Counted from the stretch's first letter, positions 12,939-21,724 are shown. The stretch is 64,000 nucleotides of DNA from Schaalia sp. JY-X169 (GCF_014069575.1 NZ_CP059675.1:1984001-2048000), one strand, 5' to 3'. The notes: generated by a model from the sequence alone, not told the origin. Translations and numbers: made by a program.

Positions 12939-13055
12939 GACCCCGCTCCACATCGTTGCCAACCGGCCCAACGCGGCCCGCCTTTTCACGCCCTGCCCAT
13001 CTCCCCCAACAACCCGACCTCTGCTCGCCCTGCCCTGCCCTTCACACGTTCCGGT

Positions 13056-13155
13056 GGTCCCCTGCAGGTTCCTTGGTCCCCTGCAGGTAGAAAAGGTGGC
13101 CGAAACCGGGGTTGGAAGTGCCCTGCGGGGGACCAAGGCGCCTCTAGGGGACTGA
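13056..13155. repeat. 19-bp-period inverted array (GGTCCCCTGCAGG family), locus 1
   Basis: GGTCCCCTGCAGG occurs at 13056 and again exactly 19 bases later at 13075. After a loop of about 35 bases come the inverted units, CCTGCGGGGGACC at 13122 and a shorter match whose GGGGAC core (13147) is again 19 bases from the first (13128). The second left unit and first right unit can pair over about 22 bases with three mismatches. A related array lies at 28862-29010. No gene overlaps. Confidence 0.85.
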
Positions 13156-13202
13156 GCCGCGTGGGTCAGACTGTCTGTGAGTCTGGGTTGAGAGATTGGG
13201 GC

Positions 13203-13438
13203 CTATGACTGTTTTGCCGCGGGGGCTGTGGCGTCAGTGACGATTACTTGGGTGCTGCCGCCGGGCGTTTGGGTGCTGGCGTGTTTGGGGGTAGCGCCGG
13301 TGCCAACCTCCACGACAAGCCAATAACAACCCACCGACTCCACACAGCCTGGCAGCCCGCGGAGGGAGACGAGTCGGGACGTGATGGCATCTCCGAGCGG
13401 TGCACGAGGACGGGCAGCTGCGAATGCCGCCGTCCGCC
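13203..13438 (-). pseudogene. Dispersed decayed coding fragment, copy 1 (C-terminal piece)
   Basis: Read on the minus strand this segment has an open frame ending ...GSTQVIVTDATAP, AAKQS and TAG. It matches the interrupted fragment at 28462-28779, and the two copies differ mainly at third codon positions, which argues that both descend from a protein-coding gene. The part in common includes RGLPGCVESVG, LVVEVG, GATP and TQV.VTDA.AP. No start codon with a ribosome-binding site was found; upstream in this frame is the array at 13439-13535. I do not recognise the parent protein. Confidence 0.5.
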
Positions 13439-13535
13439 AAGGTTGCCGGTATCACGTACGGTTGCCGGCGTCCGCTAAGGTTGCCGCCATTCCTTACGAA
13501 TTCCGGGCAACCTTAGGGGATACCGGCAACCTTAG
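13439..13535. repeat. 19-bp-period inverted array (CTAAGGTTGCC family)
   Basis: GGTTGCC cores start at 13441, 13460 and 13479, exactly 19 bases apart. After a 20-base loop the inverted cores GGCAACC start at 13506 and 13525, again 19 apart. So the array is three direct units followed by two inverted ones. The right arm reads CTAAGGTTGCCGGTATCCC when reversed, matching the first left unit almost fully. Confidence 0.9.
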
Positions 13536-13539
13536 AGAT

Positions 13540-13740
13540 GGGCGTGGGGCGAGAGGATGGCTTGGTGCGGGAGGATGGTCCGGGCCGAGGGCGCCTCGAA
13601 GAATGGCCCGGGCATAGGGCGCCTAGAAGAAAGGCCCTGGCTGACGGCTGCCGAGCTGACGGCGGGCCAAGCCGACGGTAGCCCTGGCCGACGGCGGGCC
13701 TGGCCGACGGCGGGCCGCCAGCACGGCACGCCCTCCGCAC
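13540..13740. repeat. GC-rich imperfect tandem repeats, no gene
   Basis: Low-complexity DNA: a 16-bp unit CTGGCCGACGGCGGGC at 13684 and 13700, degenerate relatives before it, and a 28-bp unit beginning GGGCGCCTCGAAGAA at 13589 and again, diverged, at 13617. I see no coding potential on either strand; the segment fills the space between the arrays and the PadR promoter. Confidence 0.6.
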
Positions 13741-13809
13741 AGGTGCACTTCCTGGCACGCCACTCGAACGTGCGCAACCTGCAAGGCAACGATGCTCCAG
13801 AATCACCAC

Positions 13810-13837
13810 TTGACACGTACTACGTGTGTCGTAGTAT
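13810..13837 (+). promoter_or_regulatory. padR promoter with overlapping operator
   Basis: TTGACA (13810-13815), 16 bases, TAGTAT (13832-13837). Overlapping the spacer and -10 box is a perfect dyad TACTACG-TGTGT-CGTAGTA (13818-13836). PadR-family repressors commonly bind such dyads in their own promoters, so autoregulation of the PadR operon is likely. The leader to the padR ATG is about 125 bases. Confidence 0.7.
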
Positions 13838-13968
13838 GTTTGACGTACTGAGGCTCGCTCGTCCTCGACCGCTAATGGAGGCACACCGCCACGAATCGGG
13901 GACGCGAAACCTCCGCCAGCACAGCTCCATAGACAAGCCAACACTGCTAAACATAGAGAGGGGGACCC

Positions 13969-14298
13969 ATGATCAGCACCGAGGCCATGCGCGGCTACAT
14001 CGACATCTTGATCTTGTCGCAACTGGTTGACGCGCCCTCGTACGCCTACGCAATGGGCAAAACGATCTCCGAGGTCGCCGGCGGCGGGTACGCCATGAAG
14101 CAGACCACGCTCTACTCTGCCCTCAAACGCCTCGAAGGTGCCGGGCACGTGGAGGCCTTTGCCTCCCAATCTGAGTCGGGTAAACCACGGACCTATTACC
14201 AGATCACCCCGTCCGGGCGGGAAATGCTCGTAGCAAAGTCTGCCGAATGGCAGCAAACCAAAGAGGTCGTTGACCGCTTTGTGGAAGGAATCTCCTAA
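13969..14298 (+). CDS. PadR-family transcriptional regulator
   Basis: 109 residues, a single winged helix-turn-helix domain of the short PadR-s2 type. Family marks: MRGYIDILILSQLVDAPSYAY, then TTLYSALKRLEGAGHVEAF (recognition helix) and the wing with GKPRTYYQITPSGREML. AGAGAGGGGG precedes the ATG. It overlaps the next gene by one base (TAATG), the usual arrangement in which PadR controls a downstream membrane protein. A matching operator is at 13818-13836. Confidence 0.93.
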   Translation: MISTEAMRGYIDILILSQLVDAPSYAYAMGKTISEVAGGGYAMKQTTLYSALKRLEGAGHVEAFASQSESGKPRTYYQITPSGREMLVAKSAEWQQTKEVVDRFVEGIS

Positions 14299-15347
14299 TG
14301 GACATCATCGACAACTACTTGGACACTATGTTTGCCTCCTATCCCCTGACGCCGAGGACGGTCGAAGCCAAGTCGGAGCTGCGCGCAATGATGGAGGACA
14401 TCTACAACGGCGCAATCGCAGCCGGCCAAAGTAGGAACGAGGCCGTTGGCCAAGCACTCGCTGAGTTCGGCAACATGGAGGAAGTCGCTGCGGTTCTGGG
14501 CGACCCGAGCGGTGCACCCATCGAGATTGCCGCCCAGTTTGACCGGAACCGACCCGCAGTATCGATGGCGCAGGCACGCAACTTTGCGGCGGTGAGCGAG
14601 AAGACACGCTGGCTGCTGGGCTGGGCTGTCGCGATTTTCGTCCTCGCACCCGCCCCTCTGGTGTCGCTCAGCATCGCAACTTCCGATCCGAACCTGCCCG
14701 TATCCAAAGCCCTAGCCTCCACGATTGGGATCGTCATCTTGCTCCCCCTCGTTGCCATAGGGGTGGGTCTTCTTGTGTGGCGCAATCAGAAGCTCGAGCC
14801 TTTCAACCTCATCACCCAGGGACAGGGGCACATCACGCCGGAAGTTGAGGTGTTTGGCGCGGCGGTTCGCCGGGAGCACTCAAACTCGCGCACCATGGCC
14901 CTCATTATCGCAATCGTTCTGTGGATACTGGCTGGCATTCCGCTTATCTCGATGGGCGTCTTCACACAAGACATGCCCCAACCGGAGGCGGACCAGTACT
15001 TGGCAGTGGGCATGGCGATCACCCTGGTCATGGTTGCGATTGGTCTGCTTTTGTTTCTGCCTGCGAACTGGGCAAACTCCGTGGCAAACCGACTCTCGGA
15101 AGATGGCATGGCTGAAGCCCGTGAAGATACCAGCGACTGGGAGATGGCGGCCTACCCGACCTGGGTGCGAGCCTTCATGGCCGGGTACTGGCCGATCATG
15201 GTGACGATCTACCTGACCTGGAGTTTCATCGGGGACGCGTGGGGTACGTCGTGGATCCTCTGGCCGATCGCGGGCGTTGCGTTCGGCGCGATCTCCGCCA
15301 TCCTCTACGCCGTGTACCGGAACAACGACACCCAACAGGGGCGGTAG
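14298..15347 (+). CDS. HAAS-domain membrane protein, PadR-coupled
   Basis: 349 residues. The N-terminal ~75 residues match the HAAS/DUF1700-type helical domain (IIDNYLDTMFASYPLTPRTVEAKSEL ... AVGQALAEFGNMEEVAAVLG), which in this family sits next to PadR regulators and probably senses or relays a signal. The rest has six or seven hydrophobic helices in pairs, no enzyme motif visible. Cotranscribed and translationally coupled with padR. Probably an envelope-stress or permease-like component; exact role unknown. Confidence 0.82.
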   Translation: MDIIDNYLDTMFASYPLTPRTVEAKSELRAMMEDIYNGAIAAGQSRNEAVGQALAEFGNMEEVAAVLGDPSGAPIEIAAQFDRNRPAVSMAQARNFAAVSEKTRWLLGWAVAIFVLAPAPLVSLSIATSDPNLPVSKALASTIGIVILLPLVAIGVGLLVWRNQKLEPFNLITQGQGHITPEVEVFGAAVRREHSNSRTMALIIAIVLWILAGIPLISMGVFTQDMPQPEADQYLAVGMAITLVMVAIGLLLFLPANWANSVANRLSEDGMAEAREDTSDWEMAAYPTWVRAFMAGYWPIMVTIYLTWSFIGDAWGTSWILWPIAGVAFGAISAILYAVYRNNDTQQGR

Positions 15348-15358
15348 CCGAGCACGCA

Positions 15359-15403
15359 AAGAACCCCCGCAACCTCGGAAAACCGGTAGTTGCGGGGGTT
15401 CTT
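15359..15403. terminator. Bidirectional terminator between the PadR operon and rplA
   Basis: AAGAACCCCCGCAAC (15359-15373) pairs perfectly with GTTGCGGGGGTTCTT (15389-15403), a 15-bp stem between two convergent transcription units. Confidence 0.85.
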
Positions 15404-15416
15404 GATGCGTGACTAC

Positions 15417-16145
15417 TTATGCCTGGTGTTCGGCCTCAACCTCATCAACCAGGGCGCGGGTCTTGGTGGGATCCACAGGGATACCCGGACCCATTGTCGT
15501 TGCTGCTGTGATCTTCAGCAGGTAGCGACCCTTCGCAGTGGTCGGCTTCAGTCGGAGGATTTCCTCCAAGACCGCCGCGTAGTTCTCCGTCAGTGCCTTC
15601 GCTGTGAAGTCAGTGTTGCCGAGGACGAAGTGGACGTTCGCGTGCTTATCCACACGGAACTCGATACGACCACCCTTGATGTCCTTGACTGCCTTCGCAA
15701 CATCCATGGTTACGGTGCCGGTCTTGGGGTTCGGCATCAGACCACGTGGGCCGAGGACGCGACCCAAACGGCCAACCTTGCCCATCATGTCCGGGGTTGC
15801 AACGGCAACGTCGAAATCGGTGTAGCCCTTGGCTACCCTCTCGATTAGTTCGTCGCCACCGACCTCGTCAGCACCTGCTTCTTCAGCCTGTGTTGCCCGC
15901 TCGCCAACAGCAAAAACCAGGACCCTAGCGGTCTTGCCGGTGCCGTTCGGCAGGCTAACAGTGCCGCGGACCATCTGGTCCGCTTTACGGGGGTCGACGC
16001 CCAAACGGACGACGCCTTCGACGGTTGACGGGAACGAGGTCGTGGAAGTCTCTTTAGCGAGCTTCATCGCCTCAAACGGGCTGTACAGGATGCCGGGAAG
16101 AATCTTCTCAGCAGCTGCCCGGTACTTCTTTGAGCGCTTTGCCAT
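15417..16145 (-). CDS. rplA: 50S ribosomal protein L1
   Basis: 242 residues, slightly longer than the usual 230-235 at the C-terminus ([10 protein letters not shown]). Typical blocks: [66 protein letters not shown] and [14 protein letters not shown]. Builds the L1 stalk and in many bacteria represses the rplKA mRNA. Follows rplK by 92 bp on the same strand. An AAGGAG box precedes the ATG. Confidence 0.97.
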   Translation of the reverse strand: MAKRSKKYRAAAEKILPGILYSPFEAMKLAKETSTTSFPSTVEGVVRLGVDPRKADQMVRGTVSLPNGTGKTARVLVFAVGERATQAEEAGADEVGGDELIERVAKGYTDFDVAVATPDMMGKVGRLGRVLGPRGLMPNPKTGTVTMDVAKAVKDIKGGRIEFRVDKHANVHFVLGNTDFTAKALTENYAAVLEEILRLKPTTAKGRYLLKITAATTMGPGIPVDPTKTRALVDEVEAEHQA

Positions 16146-16237
16146 TCTGCTTTTCTCCTTGCAGTCGTGGTGAACGGGCTGCGCAGCCCTACCACCTAAA
16201 GTTCTGTTGACGTGCGGCGTTTAGTCCGCGCGTGGAA

Positions 16238-16669
16238 TCAGGCTTCGACGGTGATGCCCATGGAGCGGGCAGTACCAGCGATAATCTTCATCGCTGCTTC
16301 AACGTCGTTAGCGTTCAGGTCTTCCTTCTTGGTCTCTGCAATCTCACGCACCTGAGCGGAGGTTAGCTTGCCAACCTTCGCGGTGTGAGGGGTTGCGGAA
16401 CCCTTGGGAACGCCTGCAGCCTTCTTGATCATCTCTGCAGCCGGAGGGGTCTTCGTCACGAATGTGAACGAACGATCCTCGTAAACCGTGATCTCAACGG
16501 GGACAATGTTGCCGCGCTGTGATTCGGTTGCTGCGTTGTAGGCCTTGCAGAACTCCATGATGTTCACGCCATGCTGGCCTAGCGCCGGCCCAACGGGCGG
16601 TGCGGGGTTGGCCTGACCGGCGGGAATCTGGAGCTTGATGAGCCCAGTTACCTTTTTCTTCGGTGCCAT
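16238..16669 (-). CDS. rplK: 50S ribosomal protein L11
   Basis: 143 residues, the standard length. [40 protein letters not shown] is diagnostic for L11; the C-terminal RNA-binding domain with [19 protein letters not shown] follows. Binds the GTPase-associated region of 23S rRNA and is the site where thiopeptides act. Upstream, 16670-16906 has no gene; it holds a short palindrome GCCCCAGATGGGGC near 16762 that may be part of the leader, function unproven. Confidence 0.98.
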   Translation of the reverse strand: MAPKKKVTGLIKLQIPAGQANPAPPVGPALGQHGVNIMEFCKAYNAATESQRGNIVPVEITVYEDRSFTFVTKTPPAAEMIKKAAGVPKGSATPHTAKVGKLTSAQVREIAETKKEDLNANDVEAAMKIIAGTARSMGITVEA

Positions 16670-16906
16670 AGTTTTTGTGGGTCCTTCACTACTTATTGCA
16701 ACACTTCACCTGGATTGACGGCGAACCTAAGTCAGGTTGCGCCACTCAAACCTGGGAAGCTGCCCCAGATGGGGCATCTGCGCACGCTGACAATGACGTA
16801 CGCAAGCTGCGATTCTACTAGTCTCACGGGGTCGGTTTTGCCAGCCCGTGTGCGACTTCACTAACAGTCCGGAATGGGGCCTACGCCCCTCCGGCTCAAC
16901 GACCAG

Positions 16907-17821
16907 CTACTTGTCGAGCTTTTGCACCTGGTCAAAACGAAGCTCCAGCGGGGTTTCCCGCTCGAAGATAGTCACCAGGACCTTGAGACGCTGCCCCTCA
17001 ATCATGATCTCGGAGATTTCAGCGGTGAGTTCCGCAAACGGCCCGTCGGTAACACGAACGACCTCGCCAACCTCCCAGTCCACCACTGCAGGCGCCTTCT
17101 TGGCTACGCCAGCCAGTTTCGCTTCCTTACCAACCAGAAGTCCCGGAGCCAGCATCTTCAAAACATCATCGAGCGGGAGGGGCATGGGGTTGTACTGATC
17201 CCCCACGAACCCGGTCACAGCCGGCGTTTCTTTCACCACGCGCCACAACTGCTCATCCATCTCATCGTCATAGCCGGTGCCCTGCATTTGAACGAGGACG
17301 TACCCGGGAATAGCGCAGCGCAGCACCTTCTTACGAACGGTGTTGCGGATCTCTGTAACCTCTTCCATCGGCACCTCAACACGTGTGAGGAGGTGCTGCA
17401 AGTCCTCGTTCTCAACACGGCGCTCAAGGTTTTCCTTCACCTTGCGCTCATGACCGGAGAAGGTGTGCACGACAAACCAGTCGCCACCCTGATCTTCGAA
17501 CTCTTCGCGGAGGGCCTCCATGGGGTCGAGATCCTCGCTACCCGCAACCTCTTCACTGTCAGCAGCGGCTTCATCAGCAACCGCGCCCTCGTCATCCGCG
17601 GGACGCGCAGCATGAATGCCCTCACTGCCGGACTCTGCTGCCGCGATGTCAAGATCTGCAGCCTCTTCACGTGCTTCCGCAGCGACCTCAGCCGCCTCAT
17701 CAAGCCCGGCCCCGCCCTCGGGAACACTGTCGTCGAGGACGCCCTCTAGTTCCCCGTCGATCTGCACGACCGCATCCACGTCGTCGTCCATGTCTAACCC
17801 GGAAAAAATATTCTCAGCCAC
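16907..17821 (-). CDS. nusG: Transcription termination/antitermination protein NusG
   Basis: 304 residues. The first ~115 are very acidic and Ala-rich without structure motifs, a feature of actinobacterial NusG. The NGN domain begins at [21 protein letters not shown] and contains [21 protein letters not shown]; the C-terminal KOW domain has [21 protein letters not shown] and ends in LRFDQVQKL. It binds RNA polymerase and couples it to ribosomes or Rho. The neighbours secE upstream and rplK downstream are the standard order. An intrinsic terminator separates it from secE. Confidence 0.97.
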   Translation of the reverse strand: MAENIFSGLDMDDDVDAVVQIDGELEGVLDDSVPEGGAGLDEAAEVAAEAREEAADLDIAAAESGSEGIHAARPADDEGAVADEAAADSEEVAGSEDLDPMEALREEFEDQGGDWFVVHTFSGHERKVKENLERRVENEDLQHLLTRVEVPMEEVTEIRNTVRKKVLRCAIPGYVLVQMQGTGYDDEMDEQLWRVVKETPAVTGFVGDQYNPMPLPLDDVLKMLAPGLLVGKEAKLAGVAKKAPAVVDWEVGEVVRVTDGPFAELTAEISEIMIEGQRLKVLVTIFERETPLELRFDQVQKLDK

Positions 17822-17907
17822 AGCCAGTCCCTTCAGTTCGGTAGGTGCGCCAACCGAGCTAGATCGGCCTTAGCCAAGCACAGCGCGCGCACGCGTCAAG
17901 ATGGTTT

Positions 17908-17942
17908 CAAAAAACCCGCCTGCAGAAATCTGCTGGCGGGTT
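17908..17942 (-). terminator. Intrinsic terminator between secE and nusG
   Basis: Read on the minus strand AACCCGCCAGCAGA ... TCTGCAGGCGGGTT folds into a stem with one internal mismatch and is followed by TTTTTTG. It lies directly downstream of the secE stop and upstream of nusG, oriented to stop leftward transcription, so nusG must depend on read-through or its own promoter. Confidence 0.85.
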
Positions 17943-17951
17943 CCTCGTCTA

Positions 17952-18278
17952 CTAACCAAATACTAGCTTAGAAAGCTCCGATGAGCCTAGGTCAATAACC
18001 CCCGTGAAGAGCATCATCAGCGCCACAAAGACGATGACGACTAGGAAGTAGGTCCAAAGCTCCTCTTTAGTGGGGTACGTTACCTTCTTCATCTCAGCAA
18101 TTGTCTGCCGAACAAAGAGTGCAATGCGTTGGAAGATGTTGGGCTTCTTGTCAGCAGGGCGATCATCGCGCTTCCGCGTAGCACCGCTCTTCGTGCGGTC
18201 TTTAGGCGCGAGGGCGCCATCGGACTTCAGTTCCGGCAGGTTTTCACCATCACCCGGAAGACTTGCCGTCTGGCTCAC
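17952..18278 (-). CDS. secE: Preprotein translocase subunit SecE
   Basis: 108 residues from a GTG at 18278, selected because GGAG lies nine bases upstream; the frame is open for 15 more codons but without a ribosome-binding site. A hydrophilic Lys/Asp-rich head of about 50 residues precedes the conserved part, FVRQTIAEMKKVTYPTKEELWTYFLVVIVFVALMML, with the single membrane helix of the short SecE type. Partner of SecY and SecG in the membrane channel. Lies 64 bp after tRNA-Trp, as in most bacteria. Confidence 0.95.
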   Translation of the reverse strand: MSQTASLPGDGENLPELKSDGALAPKDRTKSGATRKRDDRPADKKPNIFQRIALFVRQTIAEMKKVTYPTKEELWTYFLVVIVFVALMMLFTGVIDLGSSELSKLVFG

Positions 18279-18342
18279 GTGTATCTCCAGTGTTCGTCCA
18301 ACTGTGGACTCCAAGGATAGCAATGGAATCCCCTACAGGGAG

Positions 18343-18415
18343 CAGGGCAGGCGAGACTCGAACTCGCAACCGCCGGTTTTGGAGACCGGTGCGCTACCAA
18401 TTGCGCCACTGCCCT
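18343..18415 (-). tRNA. tRNA-Trp (anticodon CCA)
   Basis: 73 bases. Acceptor AGGGCAG pairs with CTGCCCT, discriminator G; the anticodon stem-loop CCGGTCTCCAAAACCGG gives CCA; the T-loop reads GTTCGAGTC. No CCA is encoded. Directly upstream of secE, the common location of tRNA-Trp. Confidence 0.97.
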
Positions 18416-18607
18416 ACGCACGCGACTGGGATCACCAGAAGCGGCCTGTCTGATTGTAATGATGCCTCCGCCCCCTGTCCAACGCGGCCCTAATAACGGA
18501 GCGAAATCACACCATTTTTTCCACTGCAGTGGAGCCGTTTCTGAAGTCGTGGTCCGAAATCTGTCACGTCCATCACCAAGGCGCTCATATTCTGGCACGC
18601 TAGTCCT

Positions 18608-19813
18608 ATGAGCAAAAAGCCGATTCACCGCGTCTCTACGCGACTTGCAGCCATCACCCCTTCCGCGACCCTGGCCATCGACGCCAAAGGTAAAGCCCTC
18701 AAGGCTGCCGGCCAGCCGGTTATCAACTTTGCGCCCGGTGAGCCGAACTTTGATACCCCCGCCAACATTGTCGATGCTGCACTTGTCGCAACGAAGGACC
18801 CCACCTCGTACCGCTACACTCCCGGGAACGGACTCCTTGCGCTGCGTGAGGCCGTAGCTCAGAAGGTCGGCGTTTTCGGTGACGCGGTTCCCTCAGCAAA
18901 CGACGTTCTCATCACCAACGGGGGCAAGCAGGCCGTCTACCAGGCTTGCGCAGCAATCATCGACGAGGGCGATGAGGTCCTTCTTCCCGCCCCCTACTGG
19001 ACGACCTACCCGGAGACCATCAAGCTGGCCGGTGGCGTCCCAGTTCCCGTCGTCGCAGACATCACTTCCGACTACAAGGTCACTGTCGAAGCCCTCGAGG
19101 CCGCGCGAACTGACAAGACGATCGCCCTCGTCTTCTGCTCGCCATCCAACCCGACGGGCGCCGTGTACTCACCCGAAGAGGTCAAGGCAATTGGCGAATG
19201 GGCACTTGAGAACGGTATCTGGGTTCTTTCCGACGACATCTACGAAGCCCTCTCATACGATGGGGTCGAGGTCGTTCCCATGTACCGCGCCGTCCCCGAA
19301 ATCGCCGACCAGCTCATCGTGTTGAACGGTGTCGCCAAGTCGTACGCAATGACGGGGTGGCGCGTGGGCTGGATGGTTGGCCCCACCGACGTCATCAAAG
19401 CCGCGGGAGCCCTGCAGTCCCACCTCACCTCAAACGTCAACAACATCGCCCAGAAGGCCGCGTTGGAAGCACTGACAGGCCCGCAGGAAGCGGTTGGGGA
19501 AATGCGCGAGGCCTTTGACCGCCGCCGCAAGTTGATCGTTTCAATGCTCCAGGAGATTGAAGCATTCGACACCCCGATGCCGCAGGGAGCCTTCTACGTT
19601 TACTCTTCGGTCGAGGGCGCCCTCGGCAAAGAAATCAACGGGAGGGTCGCCAACACGTCCTCGGAACTTGCGGACCTGATCCTCGATGAGGCCCTAGTTG
19701 CCGTTGTTCCCGGCGAAGCCTTCGGGACGCCGGGCTACATTCGCCTCTCCTACGCGGTTTCCGACGAGGATCTGGTTGAGGGCATCTCGCGCCTTCAAGC
19801 CCTGTTCGCCTAA
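18608..19813 (+). CDS. Pyridoxal-phosphate aspartate/tyrosine-type aminotransferase
   Basis: 401 residues, fold type I class Ib aminotransferase. Visible marks: [13 protein letters not shown], the NPTGAVYS substrate/cofactor loop, [12 protein letters not shown] with the Asp that binds the pyridine nitrogen, the Schiff-base Lys in [16 protein letters not shown], and Arg in RLSYAVS for the substrate carboxylate. Most likely an aspartate aminotransferase feeding amino-acid synthesis; aromatic substrates are possible. Monocistronic: it ends at a strong hairpin 7 bp past the stop. Confidence 0.94.
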   Translation: MSKKPIHRVSTRLAAITPSATLAIDAKGKALKAAGQPVINFAPGEPNFDTPANIVDAALVATKDPTSYRYTPGNGLLALREAVAQKVGVFGDAVPSANDVLITNGGKQAVYQACAAIIDEGDEVLLPAPYWTTYPETIKLAGGVPVPVVADITSDYKVTVEALEAARTDKTIALVFCSPSNPTGAVYSPEEVKAIGEWALENGIWVLSDDIYEALSYDGVEVVPMYRAVPEIADQLIVLNGVAKSYAMTGWRVGWMVGPTDVIKAAGALQSHLTSNVNNIAQKAALEALTGPQEAVGEMREAFDRRRKLIVSMLQEIEAFDTPMPQGAFYVYSSVEGALGKEINGRVANTSSELADLILDEALVAVVPGEAFGTPGYIRLSYAVSDEDLVEGISRLQALFA

Positions 19814-19819
19814 CCGGCA

Positions 19820-19855
19820 AGGTGCCAGCAAGATCACGACTTCCTGCTGGCACCT
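19820..19855 (+). terminator. Terminator after the aminotransferase gene
   Basis: AGGTGCCAGCA (19820-19830) pairs perfectly with TGCTGGCACCT (19845-19855), followed by CTTGTG. The T-run is weak, so it may be Rho-assisted, but the position right after the stop is typical. Confidence 0.65.
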
Positions 19856-19874
19856 CTTGTGCCAAACTTGACGC

Positions 19875-20681
19875 ATGAGTCACGCGCATAGGCATCCGGA
19901 ACTTTTCTCTTCTCGCTCACCCGAGGACGTCCCCCGCGGAACCGTCCTGCTAGCCCACGGTTTCGGCGAGCACCGAGGACGATATGACCGGTTCATCCAT
20001 GCGCTCAACAAAGCGGGCTTTGACGCTTGGACATTCGACTTCACGGGCCACGGCACCTCCCCCGGCAGACGCTCACGCGTAGATGTTGGCGCCCTCATCG
20101 GTGAGCACCTTGATGCGCGCCGGGACGTCCTCGAACGGTCCCGCACCTCTGATCTTCTTTTTTTTGGGCACTCCATGGGTGGCCTCATCACCCTGGCTTC
20201 CACGCTACTTTCACCGGCGCGTGTGGGTGCTGTTGCGGTGACGGGGCCCGCGCTGCGCCCCCTGCCACACATCAATGAAACGGTTGCGACACTGGGGGCG
20301 AGGGTGGGTTCACTGCTCCCCTTCCTCGACTCGGTCGCGTTGGACACGGAGCTGCTCTCCCGCGACCCCCAGGTTGTTGCGGACTACGAGGCAGATCCCA
20401 GCGTCTACCACGGCAAAGTCCCCCTCATCACGGGTGCTTCCATGGCGGTGCAGGGTCGCCAGGTGATTCGCCACGCGAACCTTCTGGCCCGCCCCACCCT
20501 GATCCTTCACGGCGGAGATGATGGCTTGGCTTCCTTTGAGGGTTCGGTTGAGTTCGCTGAAAGGGCCGGTGATCTGGTCGAACTTGTCACGTTCGAGGGC
20601 GCCTACCACGAACTACTCAACGAACCTGAGCAGGACACTTACACCCGGGCAATCGTTGACTGGTTTGCCAAGTGGTCGTAG
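19875..20681 (+). CDS. Alpha/beta-hydrolase, monoacylglycerol lipase-like
   Basis: 268 residues. Hydrolase_4 (serine aminopeptidase S33/monoglyceride lipase) layout: VLLAHGFGEHRGRYDRFI, WTFDFTGHGTSPGRRSRVD, the nucleophile Ser in FFGHSMGGLITL, Asp in LILHGGDDGLASFEGS, and His in FEGAYHELLNEPE. No signal peptide, so cytoplasmic. Nearly no Shine-Dalgarno sequence before the ATG. The stop overlaps the start of the adenosine deaminase gene by 10 bases, so the two form an operon, though no shared pathway is evident. Confidence 0.9.
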   Translation: MSHAHRHPELFSSRSPEDVPRGTVLLAHGFGEHRGRYDRFIHALNKAGFDAWTFDFTGHGTSPGRRSRVDVGALIGEHLDARRDVLERSRTSDLLFFGHSMGGLITLASTLLSPARVGAVAVTGPALRPLPHINETVATLGARVGSLLPFLDSVALDTELLSRDPQVVADYEADPSVYHGKVPLITGASMAVQGRQVIRHANLLARPTLILHGGDDGLASFEGSVEFAERAGDLVELVTFEGAYHELLNEPEQDTYTRAIVDWFAKWS

Positions 20682-21724
20682 GGCCACAGACTTCTAGGCC
20701 GCGGCTCACCAGCCTTCCGAAGGCGCACCTTCACCTCCACTTCACGGGGTCCATGCGGCCCGCCACCATGCTGGAGTTGGCAGACAAGCAGGGGTTACGA
20801 CTTCCCGCGCACCTGCTTGAAGAAGACCCACTCACGGTTCCCGCCGATGCCCGCGGGTGGTTCCGCTTCCAACGTTCCTACGACTCCGCCAGGTCTCTGG
20901 TTCGGTCCGAGGACGTCATGCGCAGGGTGGTTCGTGAGGCAGCCGAGGACGATGCTGCCGAAGGGTCTGTGCGCTTGGAGATCCAGGTTGATCCGACCTC
21001 GTACGCCCCGTTTATCGGGGGGTTGACGCCCGCCCTCGAAATCATCCTTGACGAGGCCAAAGCGGCTACGAAGGCAACGGGAGTTGAGGTTGGCGTGATT
21101 GTCGCCGCCTCTCGGACACGGCACCCTTTGGATGCGCGGGTGCTGGCCCGGCTCGCTGCCCAGTACGCCGGGGATCAACCCGGGGAGGTGATCGGGTTCG
21201 GCCTCTCCAATGATGAACGCATGGGATCAACCGCCGAGTTCGCTAACGCCTTCCAGATCGCCAAGCGTGCAGGGTTAAGTCTGGTACCTCACGGCGGTGA
21301 ACTGCTGGGGCCCCAGTCTGTGCGCGAGGTCGTCAACCACCTGGCACCCCAACGTCTAGGACATGGCGTGCGGGCAAGTGAGGACCCCGAACTTCTGCAC
21401 CGGCTGGTTGATGACGGGATTGCGTTTGAGATTTGTCCGGCCTCGAACGTTTCGCTGGGCGTCTTCTCTGACCCCGCGAGTCTTCCCCTGCGGTCTTTCG
21501 TTGATGCGGGAGCCACGGTCGCGCTGAGCGCGGACGACCCCCTACTGTTCCGGTCACGCCTTGTCGACCAGTACGTCACAGTGCGCGATGTGCACGGGTT
21601 CAGCGCGGGGCAGATCGCGGACCTAGCGCGGGACAGCATCACAGCCTCCCGAGCGTCTGACGCCTCCAAACGGAAGTGGCTCACCAAAGTTGGCGACTGG
21701 GAGGACGAGGGCGCAGCACTCTAA
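20672..21724 (+). CDS. Adenosine deaminase
   Basis: 350 residues from a GTG overlapping the previous gene. Metal-binding HLHFTGS (HxH) near the N-terminus, PHGGEL, LGHGVRAS with a metal/catalytic His, the substrate-binding ICPASNVSLGVF, and SADDPLLF with the zinc-ligand Asp. All catalytic positions are present. Converts adenosine or deoxyadenosine to (deoxy)inosine in purine salvage. Possibly relevant: the purine synthesis genes usually found a little downstream in actinobacteria are missing here. The stop overlaps that of the convergent DUF3017 gene. Confidence 0.93.
   Translation: MVVGPQTSRPRLTSLPKAHLHLHFTGSMRPATMLELADKQGLRLPAHLLEEDPLTVPADARGWFRFQRSYDSARSLVRSEDVMRRVVREAAEDDAAEGSVRLEIQVDPTSYAPFIGGLTPALEIILDEAKAATKATGVEVGVIVAASRTRHPLDARVLARLAAQYAGDQPGEVIGFGLSNDERMGSTAEFANAFQIAKRAGLSLVPHGGELLGPQSVREVVNHLAPQRLGHGVRASEDPELLHRLVDDGIAFEICPASNVSLGVFSDPASLPLRSFVDAGATVALSADDPLLFRSRLVDQYVTVRDVHGFSAGQIADLARDSITASRASDASKRKWLTKVGDWEDEGAAL

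Noticed and set aside
12504-13136. 210-codon minus-strand frame opposite the esterase
   Set aside because: Shadow of the esterase; the repeat region gives GGWRV runs, and there is no family resemblance.
18494-18540. TAACGGAGCGA followed by AATCACACC, and GGAGCCGTTT, resembling one unit of the 28.6-kb array
   Set aside because: Only a single 11-base match plus a 9-base match, no second unit at 19-bp distance and no clear inverted partner; may be chance.
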